DNA from: Pirellulales bacterium | GTDB taxonomy: Bacteria > Planctomycetota > Planctomycetia > Pirellulales > JALHPA01 | Assembly: GCA_022842745.1 (NCBI GenBank) | Contig: JALHPA010000051.1 | Span: 1 to 9,785 of the forward strand | DNA length: 9,785 nt | Reading direction: 5' to 3' | Part shown: piece after piece, positions 1 through 5,422 of the stretch | How the letters are laid out: each line of letters opens with the position of its first letter | Position numbering within the stretch: position 1 is the first letter of the stretch | Notes under the pieces: model-generated | Database searches by the model: none | Seen by the model: only the letters and a program-made list of their open reading frames with translations | What the model was told of the DNA's origin: nothing | Translations under genes and position numbers: made by a program

Positions 1-1471
1 CCAATCCCGCTTCGCGGTCGGCAAGCTGGTCGAGTTCCTTCGCGTGAGCAATTTGACGTGCGTTCAACTCGGAGGCGGCAGCCGCAAGTTGGCTGTCCCG
101 GTCGGTCAACACAGCCTGCGCTTGAGCGAGCGCCGCACGGTCCTGCTCCGCACGGTCGGTTGCTTCCTTTAGGACAGCCTGCCTTGCGGTTAGGTCGGCC
201 GACTGTCGATCGAAGTCCGCGGCGCGCGCGGCCAGTTCCGCTTGCTTTGCTTGAATATGTTCCGCGTCTTCAGCCTGGCGGCGGGCAAAGGCGTCTCGCT
301 CCTTCGCAAGTTGTTCGACCAGGCGCCGGAACTCCTCCTCTCGGCGCTCAATCGCTTGTAAGTTTTCGTCCCGTTTTTGACCCAGCTCTTCCCGCAATTG
401 GTCGAGGCGCGATTCCTCGGCTTGAATCCGGCGACGCTCTTCGTCGAGCGATTTTCGTTCCAGGCGCAGCCGTTCCTGGTCCGCGATCAGGTCCGCCCGT
501 TCCATCTCCAACCGTTCGCACTGCTCGCAAAGCTCTGCCCGATCGCGGGCCAGCGTTTCCTGCAGGACTTCCAAGTCGCGGAATCGGGCTTCGCGCGTTT
601 TCAGGACCTCCTCCTTGCGTTCGATCTCTTGCAGACGCTCGGCGTTTTCGCGCTCCCGCGCGGCCCGGTCTCGTGCCGCGGATTCGATCGCTGCTACGAG
701 CGTCTGCCGCTCGGCCACGAGTTCTGACGCTCGGGCGGCCTGCTCCGCTTGAAGCTGCGACAGATAGGCCAGTTGCTGCTCGACGGCCGTGTGCCGCTCA
801 AACGTCGCCAGCTCGCGGCGCGACAGCTCGTGCTCGAAGGCGCGATTCTCGTCCTCCCAGCTTTGCCGGTCGGCCGCCATTGTCCGCATTTCATCCGCCG
901 CTCGGCGCATGCAGGCCTCCGACAGCTCCGACTGCACGCGCAATTCGCGGAGGCGGGCCGCCAACAACCTGGCGCGCCGCCGTCCCTGCCGATTGGCCAG
1001 TTCGAGGCGGCTTCGCAGTTCATGCCCGTTGCGGCCTTTCGTTTCCTCGGCCGGACGTGCCTTGGAAGGCGCGGAACGAGACGGCATCGCAGCCGCGGAA
1101 TCCAGCACTTCCGCGATCGAGTCGCGTCGGCGCAGCCCGCCCAGAATCTCCAGTTCCAGCGGGCCGATCGCGAGCAGGTCTCCCACACCAAGGTCCGACT
1201 CCTGGAAGGGACCGCCGTTGAGCAGGGTGTCGGCCGAGACCCGCCGCACGATGGTTCTTTCCAAGCCGCGGTATATCACGCAATGCACGGGGCTTAGTCC
1301 AGGATCGCGCAGCCGCAGCGTGCAATGGCTGGCTGTCCCGATCGTGATTCTCACGGGGGCCAGCTTGAGCACCCGACCGTCGTGCGCCGTCCCGCGCAGG
1401 CGGATGGCAAGATCCCCGGACTCGTGAACCACGTGCGGCGTGGCGGATTCGGGTGGCGTGAGCTCAGACAT
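1..1471 (-). CDS. FHA-domain protein with long coiled coil (partial, C-terminus beyond left edge)
   Basis: The minus-strand frame is open from the ATG at 1471 to the window edge (490 codons). An in-frame ATG at 1480 would add three residues, and an in-frame TAG lies nine codons before it. Neither start has a clear Shine-Dalgarno site. Residues about 22-110 read as a forkhead-associated domain. Visible marks are IGTASHCTLRLRDPGLSPVH (44-63), an asparagine-glycine pair at 85-86, and the closing pattern GVGDLLAIGPLELEIL. FHA domains bind phosphothreonine peptides. Here the usual Gly-Arg is Gly-Thr (45-46) and the usual Ser-Arg is Ser-Pro (60-61), while His63 is kept, so phosphopeptide binding is uncertain. 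A linker at about 115-150 leads into more than 300 residues rich in Glu, Arg, Ala, Gln and Leu, which I read as a continuous coiled coil. No membrane segment is seen. A role as a cytoplasmic scaffold or in kinase signalling is inference. Confidence 0.85.
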   Translation of the reverse strand, partial: MSELTPPESATPHVVHESGDLAIRLRGTAHDGRVLKLAPVRITIGTASHCTLRLRDPGLSPVHCVIYRGLERTIVRRVSADTLLNGGPFQESDLGVGDLLAIGPLELEILGGLRRRDSIAEVLDSAAAMPSRSAPSKARPAEETKGRNGHELRSRLELANRQGRRRARLLAARLRELRVQSELSEACMRRAADEMRTMAADRQSWEDENRAFEHELSRRELATFERHTAVEQQLAYLSQLQAEQAARASELVAERQTLVAAIESAARDRAARERENAERLQEIERKEEVLKTREARFRDLEVLQETLARDRAELCEQCERLEMERADLIADQERLRLERKSLDEERRRIQAEESRLDQLREELGQKRDENLQAIERREEEFRRLVEQLAKERDAFARRQAEDAEHIQAKQAELAARAADFDRQSADLTARQAVLKEATDRAEQDRAALAQAQAVLTDRDSQLAAAASELNARQIAHAKELDQLADREAGL

Positions 1472-1615
1472 AGTGCGCATGTTAATTGGGGTTCTTGACC
1501 CACCCGGCTACTTACCGCCGGGGCCGCACCCTCCACGAGAGCACGGTCTGGGGCGCCGTTATCGCCGGTGGATCAACGTCAGGTTCGGTTGCAAACCTAA
1601 GTGGTCCAAGGGGAT

Positions 1616-1734
1616 GTAGCTTATTGCTGACCGGTGGTCAAAAGACCGGCTACAACCGTGGCAGCGGACCTTGCGGTTAGCCGTTCGGTGCGGCCGCTGC
1701 GGAAATTCCGCCAACGGCAACCGCCCAAGGGGCG
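1616..1734. other. Cluster of inverted repeats, possible structured RNA or regulatory DNA
   Basis: Several complementary arms lie close together. GTAG at 1616-1619 pairs with CTAC at 1650-1653. Inside it, GGTC 1636-1639 pairs with GACC 1644-1647 around an AAAA loop, or alternatively CCGGT 1631-1635 pairs with ACCGG 1645-1649. GCAGCGG 1661-1667 pairs with CCGCTGC 1694-1700. GCGGAAATTCCGC at 1699-1711 is an odd-centred palindrome, and CGCCC 1722-1726 pairs with GGGCG 1730-1734. GC-rich DNA produces such arms by chance, and no known RNA family is recognised, so the call stays weak. Confidence 0.25.
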
Positions 1735-1861
1735 TTCCCGGACCAAAAAAACGGCCCAACCGGCAGGATCGGCTGCATTGAAGGGCAAATTCTGCCGATT
1801 ATCTTCTCGCAACCGAGTTTGACGCCTGTTCCGGCCGATCGGATTGGGGTTTGCGGAGAAT

Positions 1862-1873
1862 GCCTTGCAAGGC
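1862..1873. promoter_or_regulatory. Perfect 12-bp palindrome, candidate operator
   Basis: GCCTTGCAAGGC is a perfect even-length dyad in the intergenic region between the divergent FHA and DksA-like genes. Its centre is about 370 bp before the DksA-like start and 390 bp before the FHA start. Perfect 12-bp dyads are typical of sites for dimeric repressors. One site of this length can also arise by chance, and no regulator gene lies next to it. Confidence 0.25.
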
Positions 1874-1961
1874 GGATGTCTCCCCGGCCTCTCGATTTGT
1901 CCAGTGCGGGAAGAAATTCGGCAGACTGGCGCGAATGTTGAATCACCCTTGCGCCAAGTGA

Positions 1962-1992
1962 GAAAAGCTCGGTCTTTTCACCGTTTTTCACC
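1962..1992 (+). other. A/T-stem hairpin with repeated TTTTCACC
   Basis: GAAAAG at 1962-1967 pairs with CTTTTC at 1974-1979 around a six-base loop. The octamer TTTTCACC occurs twice within 18 bases, at 1975-1982 and 1985-1992. The hairpin followed by a T5 run (1984-1988) resembles a weak plus-strand terminator, but no plus-strand gene ends before it. It may instead be a regulatory site or end a small transcript from the intergenic region. Evidence is limited to the repeats. Confidence 0.2.
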
Positions 1993-2054
1993 AGGAACGG
2001 GGGACGGACCAGGGGACTTGGACGATTCTTGCGACCCTTGGGGCTTTACTTGCG

Positions 2055-2063
2055 TACTATATT
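2055..2063 (+). promoter_or_regulatory. Possible -10 region for the DksA-like gene
   Basis: The AT-rich patch contains TACTAT (2055-2060) overlapping TATATT (2058-2063), which match the sigma70 -10 consensus at four and five of six positions. No good -35 hexamer sits at the standard distance. TTGCGA at 2029-2034 is too far away and TTGGGG at 2038-2043 too close. If used, transcription would begin near 2070 and give a leader of about 170 bases that includes the two hairpins at 2073-2114. Confidence 0.2.
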
Positions 2064-2072
2064 TACGTTGCT

Positions 2073-2114
2073 ACCTGTGGGACCCGCAGGGACAGATTTT
2101 CTCTGAAAACTGTC
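2073..2114 (+). promoter_or_regulatory. Two tandem hairpins in the probable leader of the DksA-like gene
   Basis: The first hairpin pairs CCTGTGG with CCGCAGG (2073-2089): seven pairs including one G-U, loop GAC. One base later, GACAG 2091-2095 pairs with CTGTC 2110-2114, and TTTTC 2097-2101 pairs with GAAAA 2105-2109. The second hairpin thus has ten pairs with one bulged A (2096) and a TCT loop. There is no T-tract directly after it, so a simple terminator is unlikely. As RNA this could be a leader element, and as DNA the second repeat could be an operator. The repeats are read directly; their function is inferred. Confidence 0.45.
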
Positions 2115-2224
2115 CATGTAGGAGTCCTGGCGGGCGGCGGTTCACGGTTCGGGAAGAGGCACAACAGAGTTCGACGACGCGCGGGAGAAGGGGGGAACCT
2201 TTCGGCCGGGCCGGGGGTCGGACA

Positions 2225-2233
2225 GAGGTGGAG
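2225..2233 (+). promoter_or_regulatory. Ribosome binding site of the DksA-like gene
   Basis: GAGGTGGAG contains two overlapping purine-rich Shine-Dalgarno matches. The second, GGAG (2230-2233), ends five bases before the ATG at 2239. It is the clearest ribosome binding site in the window and supports that start; the other genes have weak or no such signal. Confidence 0.6.
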
Positions 2234-2238
2234 AATTT

Positions 2239-2688
2239 ATGGCACGAAAAGACGCGTTGTTTAACATGCGGCAGATTTTGCTGAAGCGCCGCTCGGCATT
2301 GCGCAGCGCCCTCGCCGGAGATCTGAGCCTGCTCAAGGAGCTCCGTTCCCAAACCGCCGGCGATGTGGTCGATGCCGCGCTCGATTCGGCCCAGGACGAA
2401 ATCAGCTCCCAGTTGGCGGAAGTGGAAAGCCGCGAATTGGCCAGCATTGAAAACGCCCTCGAGCGGATGCGGGTCGGAAAGTACGGCGTGTGCGAAGGCT
2501 GCGCCGGGAGAATTCCGGTGGCCCGGCTGAACGCACTTCCGTATGCCACGTATTGCATCGAATGCCAGCGCGAAGCGGAGAAGAACGGCGGATTCGACTC
2601 GGCCGGGAACGATTGGGGACGTTTGTTGGACGGCGGGAGCGGAGATTCCGACCTGTCGATCAACGACATCGAAATCGACGTTTCCTAA
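2239..2688 (+). CDS. DksA/TraR-family C4 zinc-finger protein
   Basis: This 149-residue protein is close in length to E. coli DksA (151). Family members bind in the secondary channel of RNA polymerase and tune initiation, in DksA together with ppGpp. The N-terminal half (about 5-78) is helical and charged, as expected for the coiled-coil hairpin. The acidic tip pattern DxxDxA is present (Asp42, Asp45, Ala47). The zinc finger has four cysteines, Cys85, Cys88, Cys106 and Cys109, in the arrangement CxxC-17-CxxC, embedded in GKYGVCEGCAGRIPVARLNA. A Gly/Asp-rich acidic tail (about 117-149) follows. The gene stands alone, with a good ribosome binding site, a long leader containing hairpins and a strong terminator 75 bp after the stop. 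Family membership is clear. Whether it is the functional DksA of this organism or a TraR-like paralogue cannot be told here, so no symbol is given. Confidence 0.92.
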   Translation: MARKDALFNMRQILLKRRSALRSALAGDLSLLKELRSQTAGDVVDAALDSAQDEISSQLAEVESRELASIENALERMRVGKYGVCEGCAGRIPVARLNALPYATYCIECQREAEKNGGFDSAGNDWGRLLDGGSGDSDLSINDIEIDVS

Positions 2689-3033
2689 GGGATCCCGCAC
2701 CCCACGGGTGACCGCCGCTTAAGTTTCCGCATAAGCACGCTGCAAAATCACAGCGATACCAGCCTGGCTCGGAACGTGCGAACAGCATGCTCCGGGCCAG
2801 GTTCTTTTTGCGCCCAGGAATAGCCGCGGCAAGAGCGGCCCCAAGAAGTCGCCTTGGTCGGCGAATACCCAATTGCCGTCCGGCGGAAATCCGGTTGGAC
2901 TGGCCGATGGTTGCCCAGCGACCTAAAATGCCGGTCAACCTGGGATCGCCAAGAACCCGGCGTTTCCGACCCTCAAGGTCCCGGTTGCGGACCAATTGCT
3001 CTGCTTGCCTTGGTTTTGCGGACACTTCGACTT
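2689..3033. other. Intergenic region with terminator and possible promoter for the DUF6677-like gene
   Basis: This gap of 345 bases holds the terminator described separately. A small hairpin sits just after the stop codon (CACCC 2698-2702 with GGGTG 2706-2710), without a T-tract. TAAAAT at 2924-2929 matches the -10 consensus at five of six positions, but no good -35 lies at the right spacing. It could start transcription near 2936 and give a leader of about 100 bases. I saw no further gene. Confidence 0.4.
2763..2809 (+). terminator. Strong Rho-independent terminator after the DksA-like gene
   Basis: CCTGGCTCGGA (2763-2773) pairs with TCCGGGCCAGG (2791-2801): eleven pairs including one G-U. 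After an A/C mismatch, CGTGC (2775-2779) pairs with GCATG (2785-2789) around the loop GAACA. The stem is followed directly by TTCTTTTT (2802-2809). The long GC-rich stem and the T-tract fit an intrinsic terminator on the plus strand. The reverse strand has no T-tract after the stem, so it should act in one direction. It lies 75 bp past the stop of the DksA-like gene and separates that gene from the next. Confidence 0.8.
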
Positions 3034-3783
3034 ATGTCTGATTCCACCGAACTGCTCTCACCCGCCCCCTCCAGCTCCGCGGCGCCGCCGACCGGTGAAA
3101 TCCATCTGGACTTGAAGGATCGGTGGTTGGCCGGTTTCTTGGCCTGGTTGATTCCTGGAGCGGGGCATTTTTACCAGCGGCGGTTTGGCAAAGGGAGTCT
3201 GTTTGCCATCTGTATCCTGGGAACTTTTTTCTACGGGATCTTTTTAGGCTCCAGCCGCGTGGTGTATGCCTCCTTCCGCGGATCGGACGGTCCCTGGAAA
3301 CAGGACGATTCCCGCTGGGCCTACCTCTGCCAGGCCGGAGCAGGGCTGCCGGCATTGCCAGCGCTTGTCCAAGCCTGGAGGATGAACTCCAATCCGCCGC
3401 GAACGCCGTTGTGGGCGGGCTGGATGGCGCCTCCCCTGATTAAGGGCCAACTCACCACCAAGGACTGGAGCGGCAGGCTCGTGAGCGGCAAAGTCGACGG
3501 CAAAGAGGTGTTACCTGGCGGGTTAATGTTGCCTGCCGACAGTTTTCGGGAGCGGGGCGACGGTGCGGTCGTGTTTCAGGGCCGGCCGGCGGTGGGACCA
3601 TCGTCGGACGGACGCGATCCCGATTGGAACGAGCTCAGCGTTTGGCATAATCATTACGGTGCCTTGTATGAACTGGGAACGGTTTTCACCATGATTGCTG
3701 GGTTGCTCAACATCCTGGCCATCTACGACGCTTGGGGCGGCCCGGTGCTGTTCTTCAACAAACCGCATCCGGCGCCGAAGTAA
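3034..3783 (+). CDS. DUF6677-like multi-pass membrane protein
   Basis: This 249-residue protein starts at an ATG without a clear Shine-Dalgarno site. The frame is open further upstream, but that sequence does not look coding. A polar, Ser/Pro-rich N-terminus (1-29) precedes the motif WLIPGAGHFYQRRFGKG (38-54). The motif recalls the PGxGhxY turn of TM2-type and similar small membrane domains. Hydrophobic segments lie at about 31-48, 55-73, 97-113 and 214-231, with a soluble loop of roughly 100 residues (115-210) between the third and fourth. I recall this architecture as DUF6677, a family I associate with planctomycetes, but could not confirm it by a search. The function is unknown. A small membrane protein gene follows 89 bp later on the same strand. 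A weak inverted repeat (3792-3796 with 3804-3808) lies between them without a T-tract. Confidence 0.8.
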   Translation: MSDSTELLSPAPSSSAAPPTGEIHLDLKDRWLAGFLAWLIPGAGHFYQRRFGKGSLFAICILGTFFYGIFLGSSRVVYASFRGSDGPWKQDDSRWAYLCQAGAGLPALPALVQAWRMNSNPPRTPLWAGWMAPPLIKGQLTTKDWSGRLVSGKVDGKEVLPGGLMLPADSFRERGDGAVVFQGRPAVGPSSDGRDPDWNELSVWHNHYGALYELGTVFTMIAGLLNILAIYDAWGGPVLFFNKPHPAPK

Positions 3784-3872
3784 CCTCCCGTCGGCGGTAA
3801 CCTCGCCGTGGCAGTTGGCGGAAGTTCGATCATTCGTTGTCTCGCGTTTTTGCTCCCTCTCGAAACGACCCT

Positions 3873-4076
3873 ATGGCTGCTTTCTTCTTGTTCGCCGCGA
3901 TCGCCCAGATCTGGTACTCCGTCCCGCTGGTGGTGTCGGTCAGCCTGGTGTATGCGGCAACGCGGCATGAGGCGATGCAGCCGATCTTGGTCCACGCCGC
4001 GCGCACCGCCGCTTGGATCGCTGGCTTCATGGTGCTGGTGTTTGTCGTCCAGCGGGTCGCCACCTGGGGCCTGTAA
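3873..4076 (+). CDS. Small two-helix membrane protein (67 residues)
   Basis: The frame runs from an ATG at 3873 to TAA at 4074-4076. A TTG start at 3837 is also in frame, but the hydrophobic helix begins directly after the ATG, which favours the shorter form. Residues 2-28 form one hydrophobic segment, containing AQIWYSVPLVVSVSLVYAAT. Residues about 44-64 form a second (TAAWIAGFMVLVFVVQRV). The short loop between them is polar and contains RHEAMQ. This looks like a real small membrane protein rather than a chance frame, because both segments are helical and free of interruptions. It lies between the DUF6677-like and DUF58 genes on the same strand. No known family is assigned and no function is proposed beyond a membrane location. 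Confidence 0.72.
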   Translation: MAAFFLFAAIAQIWYSVPLVVSVSLVYAATRHEAMQPILVHAARTAAWIAGFMVLVFVVQRVATWGL

Positions 4077-4136
4077 ACGCGAGCGGGACGCCTGCCTGGA
4101 CGTTCGCGATCGGCACGCCGCTCTCTGGTTCTTTCG

Positions 4137-4194
4137 GGTCGCTGATTGTAGTCTCGCGCGCCCCAGGTATGATTACCCAAGGCGCTTAGCGACC
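4137..4194 (+). promoter_or_regulatory. Nested inverted repeat with embedded sigma70-like promoter, upstream of the DUF58 gene
   Basis: GGTCGCTGA (4137-4145) pairs with TTAGCGACC (4186-4194): nine pairs including one G-U. GCGCC (4158-4162) pairs with GGCGC (4181-4185), which abuts the outer stem. GGTA (4166-4169) pairs with TACC (4174-4177) at the tip. Twelve bases (4146-4157) bulge on the left side. Within this lies TTGTAG (4146-4151), 16 bases, then TATGAT (4168-4173). The -10 matches at five of six positions and the -35 at three. As a promoter it would start near 4180, about 40 bases before the DUF58 start. As RNA it would be a structured element at the end of the preceding transcript, and without a T-tract it is a poor intrinsic terminator. 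Confidence 0.4.
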
Positions 4195-4221
4195 ACTCTT
4201 CCCGCCGGAACTCACAGCGGC

Positions 4222-5385
4222 ATGCGCACTTCGATCACCCGCGAGGGAGCCTATTTCCTGTTTGTCTTGGCGTTCGTCCTGACCGGCGCCTTGCTGCGGG
4301 AAATCAATTTGATGCTCATTCTGGCCGGAATGATGATCGGACCGCTGTGGTTCAACTGGCGGATCGGCCGGCGCATGCTGCGGGAGGTGCAGATCGCTCG
4401 CGCTGCGCCGGACGTGGTATCCGCCGGCGAAACGGTGGTGGTGCAAATCTCGCTTTCCGGCAAGCGGCGGTTGTGTGCCATCCAGGTCGAGGATCGTCTG
4501 ACGGCCATCTCCGGCGATTCAGCCGCGCCGCTGCGGCCGACGGTGCTGTTTCCGGTGCTGGCGGCCGGGCAGCCCGGCCGCGCCAGCTACCGAATCCGGT
4601 TCGAGCGGCGCGGACAATACACCGTGGGACCGCTCCAAGCATCGACCCGCTTCCCGCTCGGCTTGGCGCGCACCAGCCTCCGCGTGCCTCAAACTCGAGA
4701 GTTGCTCGTCACTCCGCGACTGGGAAAGCTCACCCCCCAATGGAAAAGACTCTTTCAAGAGGCGGCCCAAACCACGCGGCAATCGCAGCGTCGCCAGGCG
4801 CTCTCCGAGGGGGACTTTTATGGCCTGCGGGACTGGCGCGGGGGGGACAGCCGGCGTCACATCCACTGGCGGACTAGCGCGCGGCGCGGCAACCTCATGG
4901 TCCGCCAGTTCGAATTGGGCCGCCATCAGCATCTGGCCCTGCTATTGGACCTCTGGCAGCCTCCGCTGGCCGACGACGACGCTCGGCAGCAGGTGGAATG
5001 GGCGGTGAGCTTTGCCGCCACGTTAATCGCCGAAGTGGGCCGAGGGGGGGGGAGCCGCCTGTTGCTGGCGACCATGGGATCGAAGATCGACCTGTTGGAC
5101 GGGCCCGCCTCGGCGGCGTTCGTGCGGGGGGCGTTTCGACAACTGGCTTTGGCCACCACCCATACCTCGCGCGGACCGTCGGAGCTGCTCGCCGGCGCGG
5201 CCGCCCGCGCTCCGTCCCATTGCCAATGGATCCTGGTCAGCCTTCGCGAATACCCCAAGGAAGTCTTGAATTCTGCCTCGCCAAAGGCGAATGGCGCGGG
5301 ATCGCCGAGCTTTCGACGGCTGATTCACGTCCGTGCGGACACCGAGCAATTATTTGACTATTTCGATCCCTGCCAGGCCGGCTAA
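4222..5385 (+). CDS. DUF58 domain protein (VWA-like), partner of the transglutaminase
   Basis: This 387-residue protein starts at the ATG at 4222. The frame is open upstream, but that part overlaps the small membrane gene and the nested repeat. Two hydrophobic segments at about 11-27 and 30-46 anchor the N-terminus, followed by a beta-rich region (60-165). The DUF58 signature is plain: GDFYGLRDWRGGDSRRHIHW (197-216), continuing through SARRGNLMVRQFE to residue 231. A VWA-like half follows, beginning LALLLDLWQ (238-246), where the metal-binding DxSxS motif of true VWA domains is not kept. DUF58 genes commonly sit beside MoxR ATPases and TgpA-like transglutaminases. Their role is poorly defined, with proposed links to the cell envelope and to assembly of complexes. 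The transglutaminase gene starts 37 bp later. A run of nine G (5044-5052) inside the gene is a possible slippage or sequencing-error site. Confidence 0.9.
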   Translation: MRTSITREGAYFLFVLAFVLTGALLREINLMLILAGMMIGPLWFNWRIGRRMLREVQIARAAPDVVSAGETVVVQISLSGKRRLCAIQVEDRLTAISGDSAAPLRPTVLFPVLAAGQPGRASYRIRFERRGQYTVGPLQASTRFPLGLARTSLRVPQTRELLVTPRLGKLTPQWKRLFQEAAQTTRQSQRRQALSEGDFYGLRDWRGGDSRRHIHWRTSARRGNLMVRQFELGRHQHLALLLDLWQPPLADDDARQQVEWAVSFAATLIAEVGRGGGSRLLLATMGSKIDLLDGPASAAFVRGAFRQLALATTHTSRGPSELLAGAAARAPSHCQWILVSLREYPKEVLNSASPKANGAGSPSFRRLIHVRADTEQLFDYFDPCQAG

Positions 5386-5422
5386 AGTCTCAAACTTGCT
5401 GAATTCAACGGATCCGATATCC

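Larger units (their letters stand above)
1481..2238. other. Divergent intergenic region without a convincing gene
   Basis: About 760 bases separate the divergent starts of the FHA gene (minus) and the DksA-like gene (plus). Short reading frames occur on both strands, but none has a recognisable domain, a good ribosome binding site or coding-like composition. The sequence is less GC-rich than its flanks in places, for example around 2045-2070 and 1960-1990. It carries several inverted repeats, listed separately: 1616-1734, 1862-1873, 1962-1979 and 2073-2114. It probably holds both promoters and a long leader for the DksA-like gene. I recognised no tRNA, tmRNA, SRP RNA or RNase P RNA signature. 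Confidence 0.6.

Noticed and set aside
58..1221. A 387-codon open frame on the plus strand, opposite the FHA gene
   Set aside because: Its product is Pro/Arg/Ala-rich without any recognisable motif, and the minus strand carries an FHA domain and an uninterrupted coiled coil.
1581..1597. GGTTCGGTTGCAAACC, which resembles a tRNA T-arm
   Set aside because: The loop length is wrong, and no acceptor stem, D-arm or anticodon arm can be found around it on either strand.
1745..1751. A7 run as the T-tract of a minus-strand terminator
   Set aside because: The sequence before it on the minus strand offers only three-pair stems, and no minus-strand gene ends there.
1634..1822. A 62-codon basic frame in the intergenic region that might recall a small DNA-binding protein
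   Set aside because: The Arg/Lys richness follows from GC content. No ribosome binding site or family resemblance, and it overlaps inverted repeats.
1844..2284. A 146-codon plus-strand frame across the intergenic region into the DksA-like gene
   Set aside because: No domain and no ribosome binding site. It crosses the hairpin leader and the true start at 2239.
3792..3808. CGGCG/CGCCG hairpin after the DUF6677-like gene as a terminator
   Set aside because: Only five or six pairs and no T-tract follow, so it does not support a transcription end.
5333..5422. Upstream ATG giving a 30-residue longer transglutaminase
   Set aside because: It would overlap the DUF58 gene by 53 bp, and the added residues do not resemble the family N-terminus. 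The ATG at 5423 leads directly into the first membrane segment.
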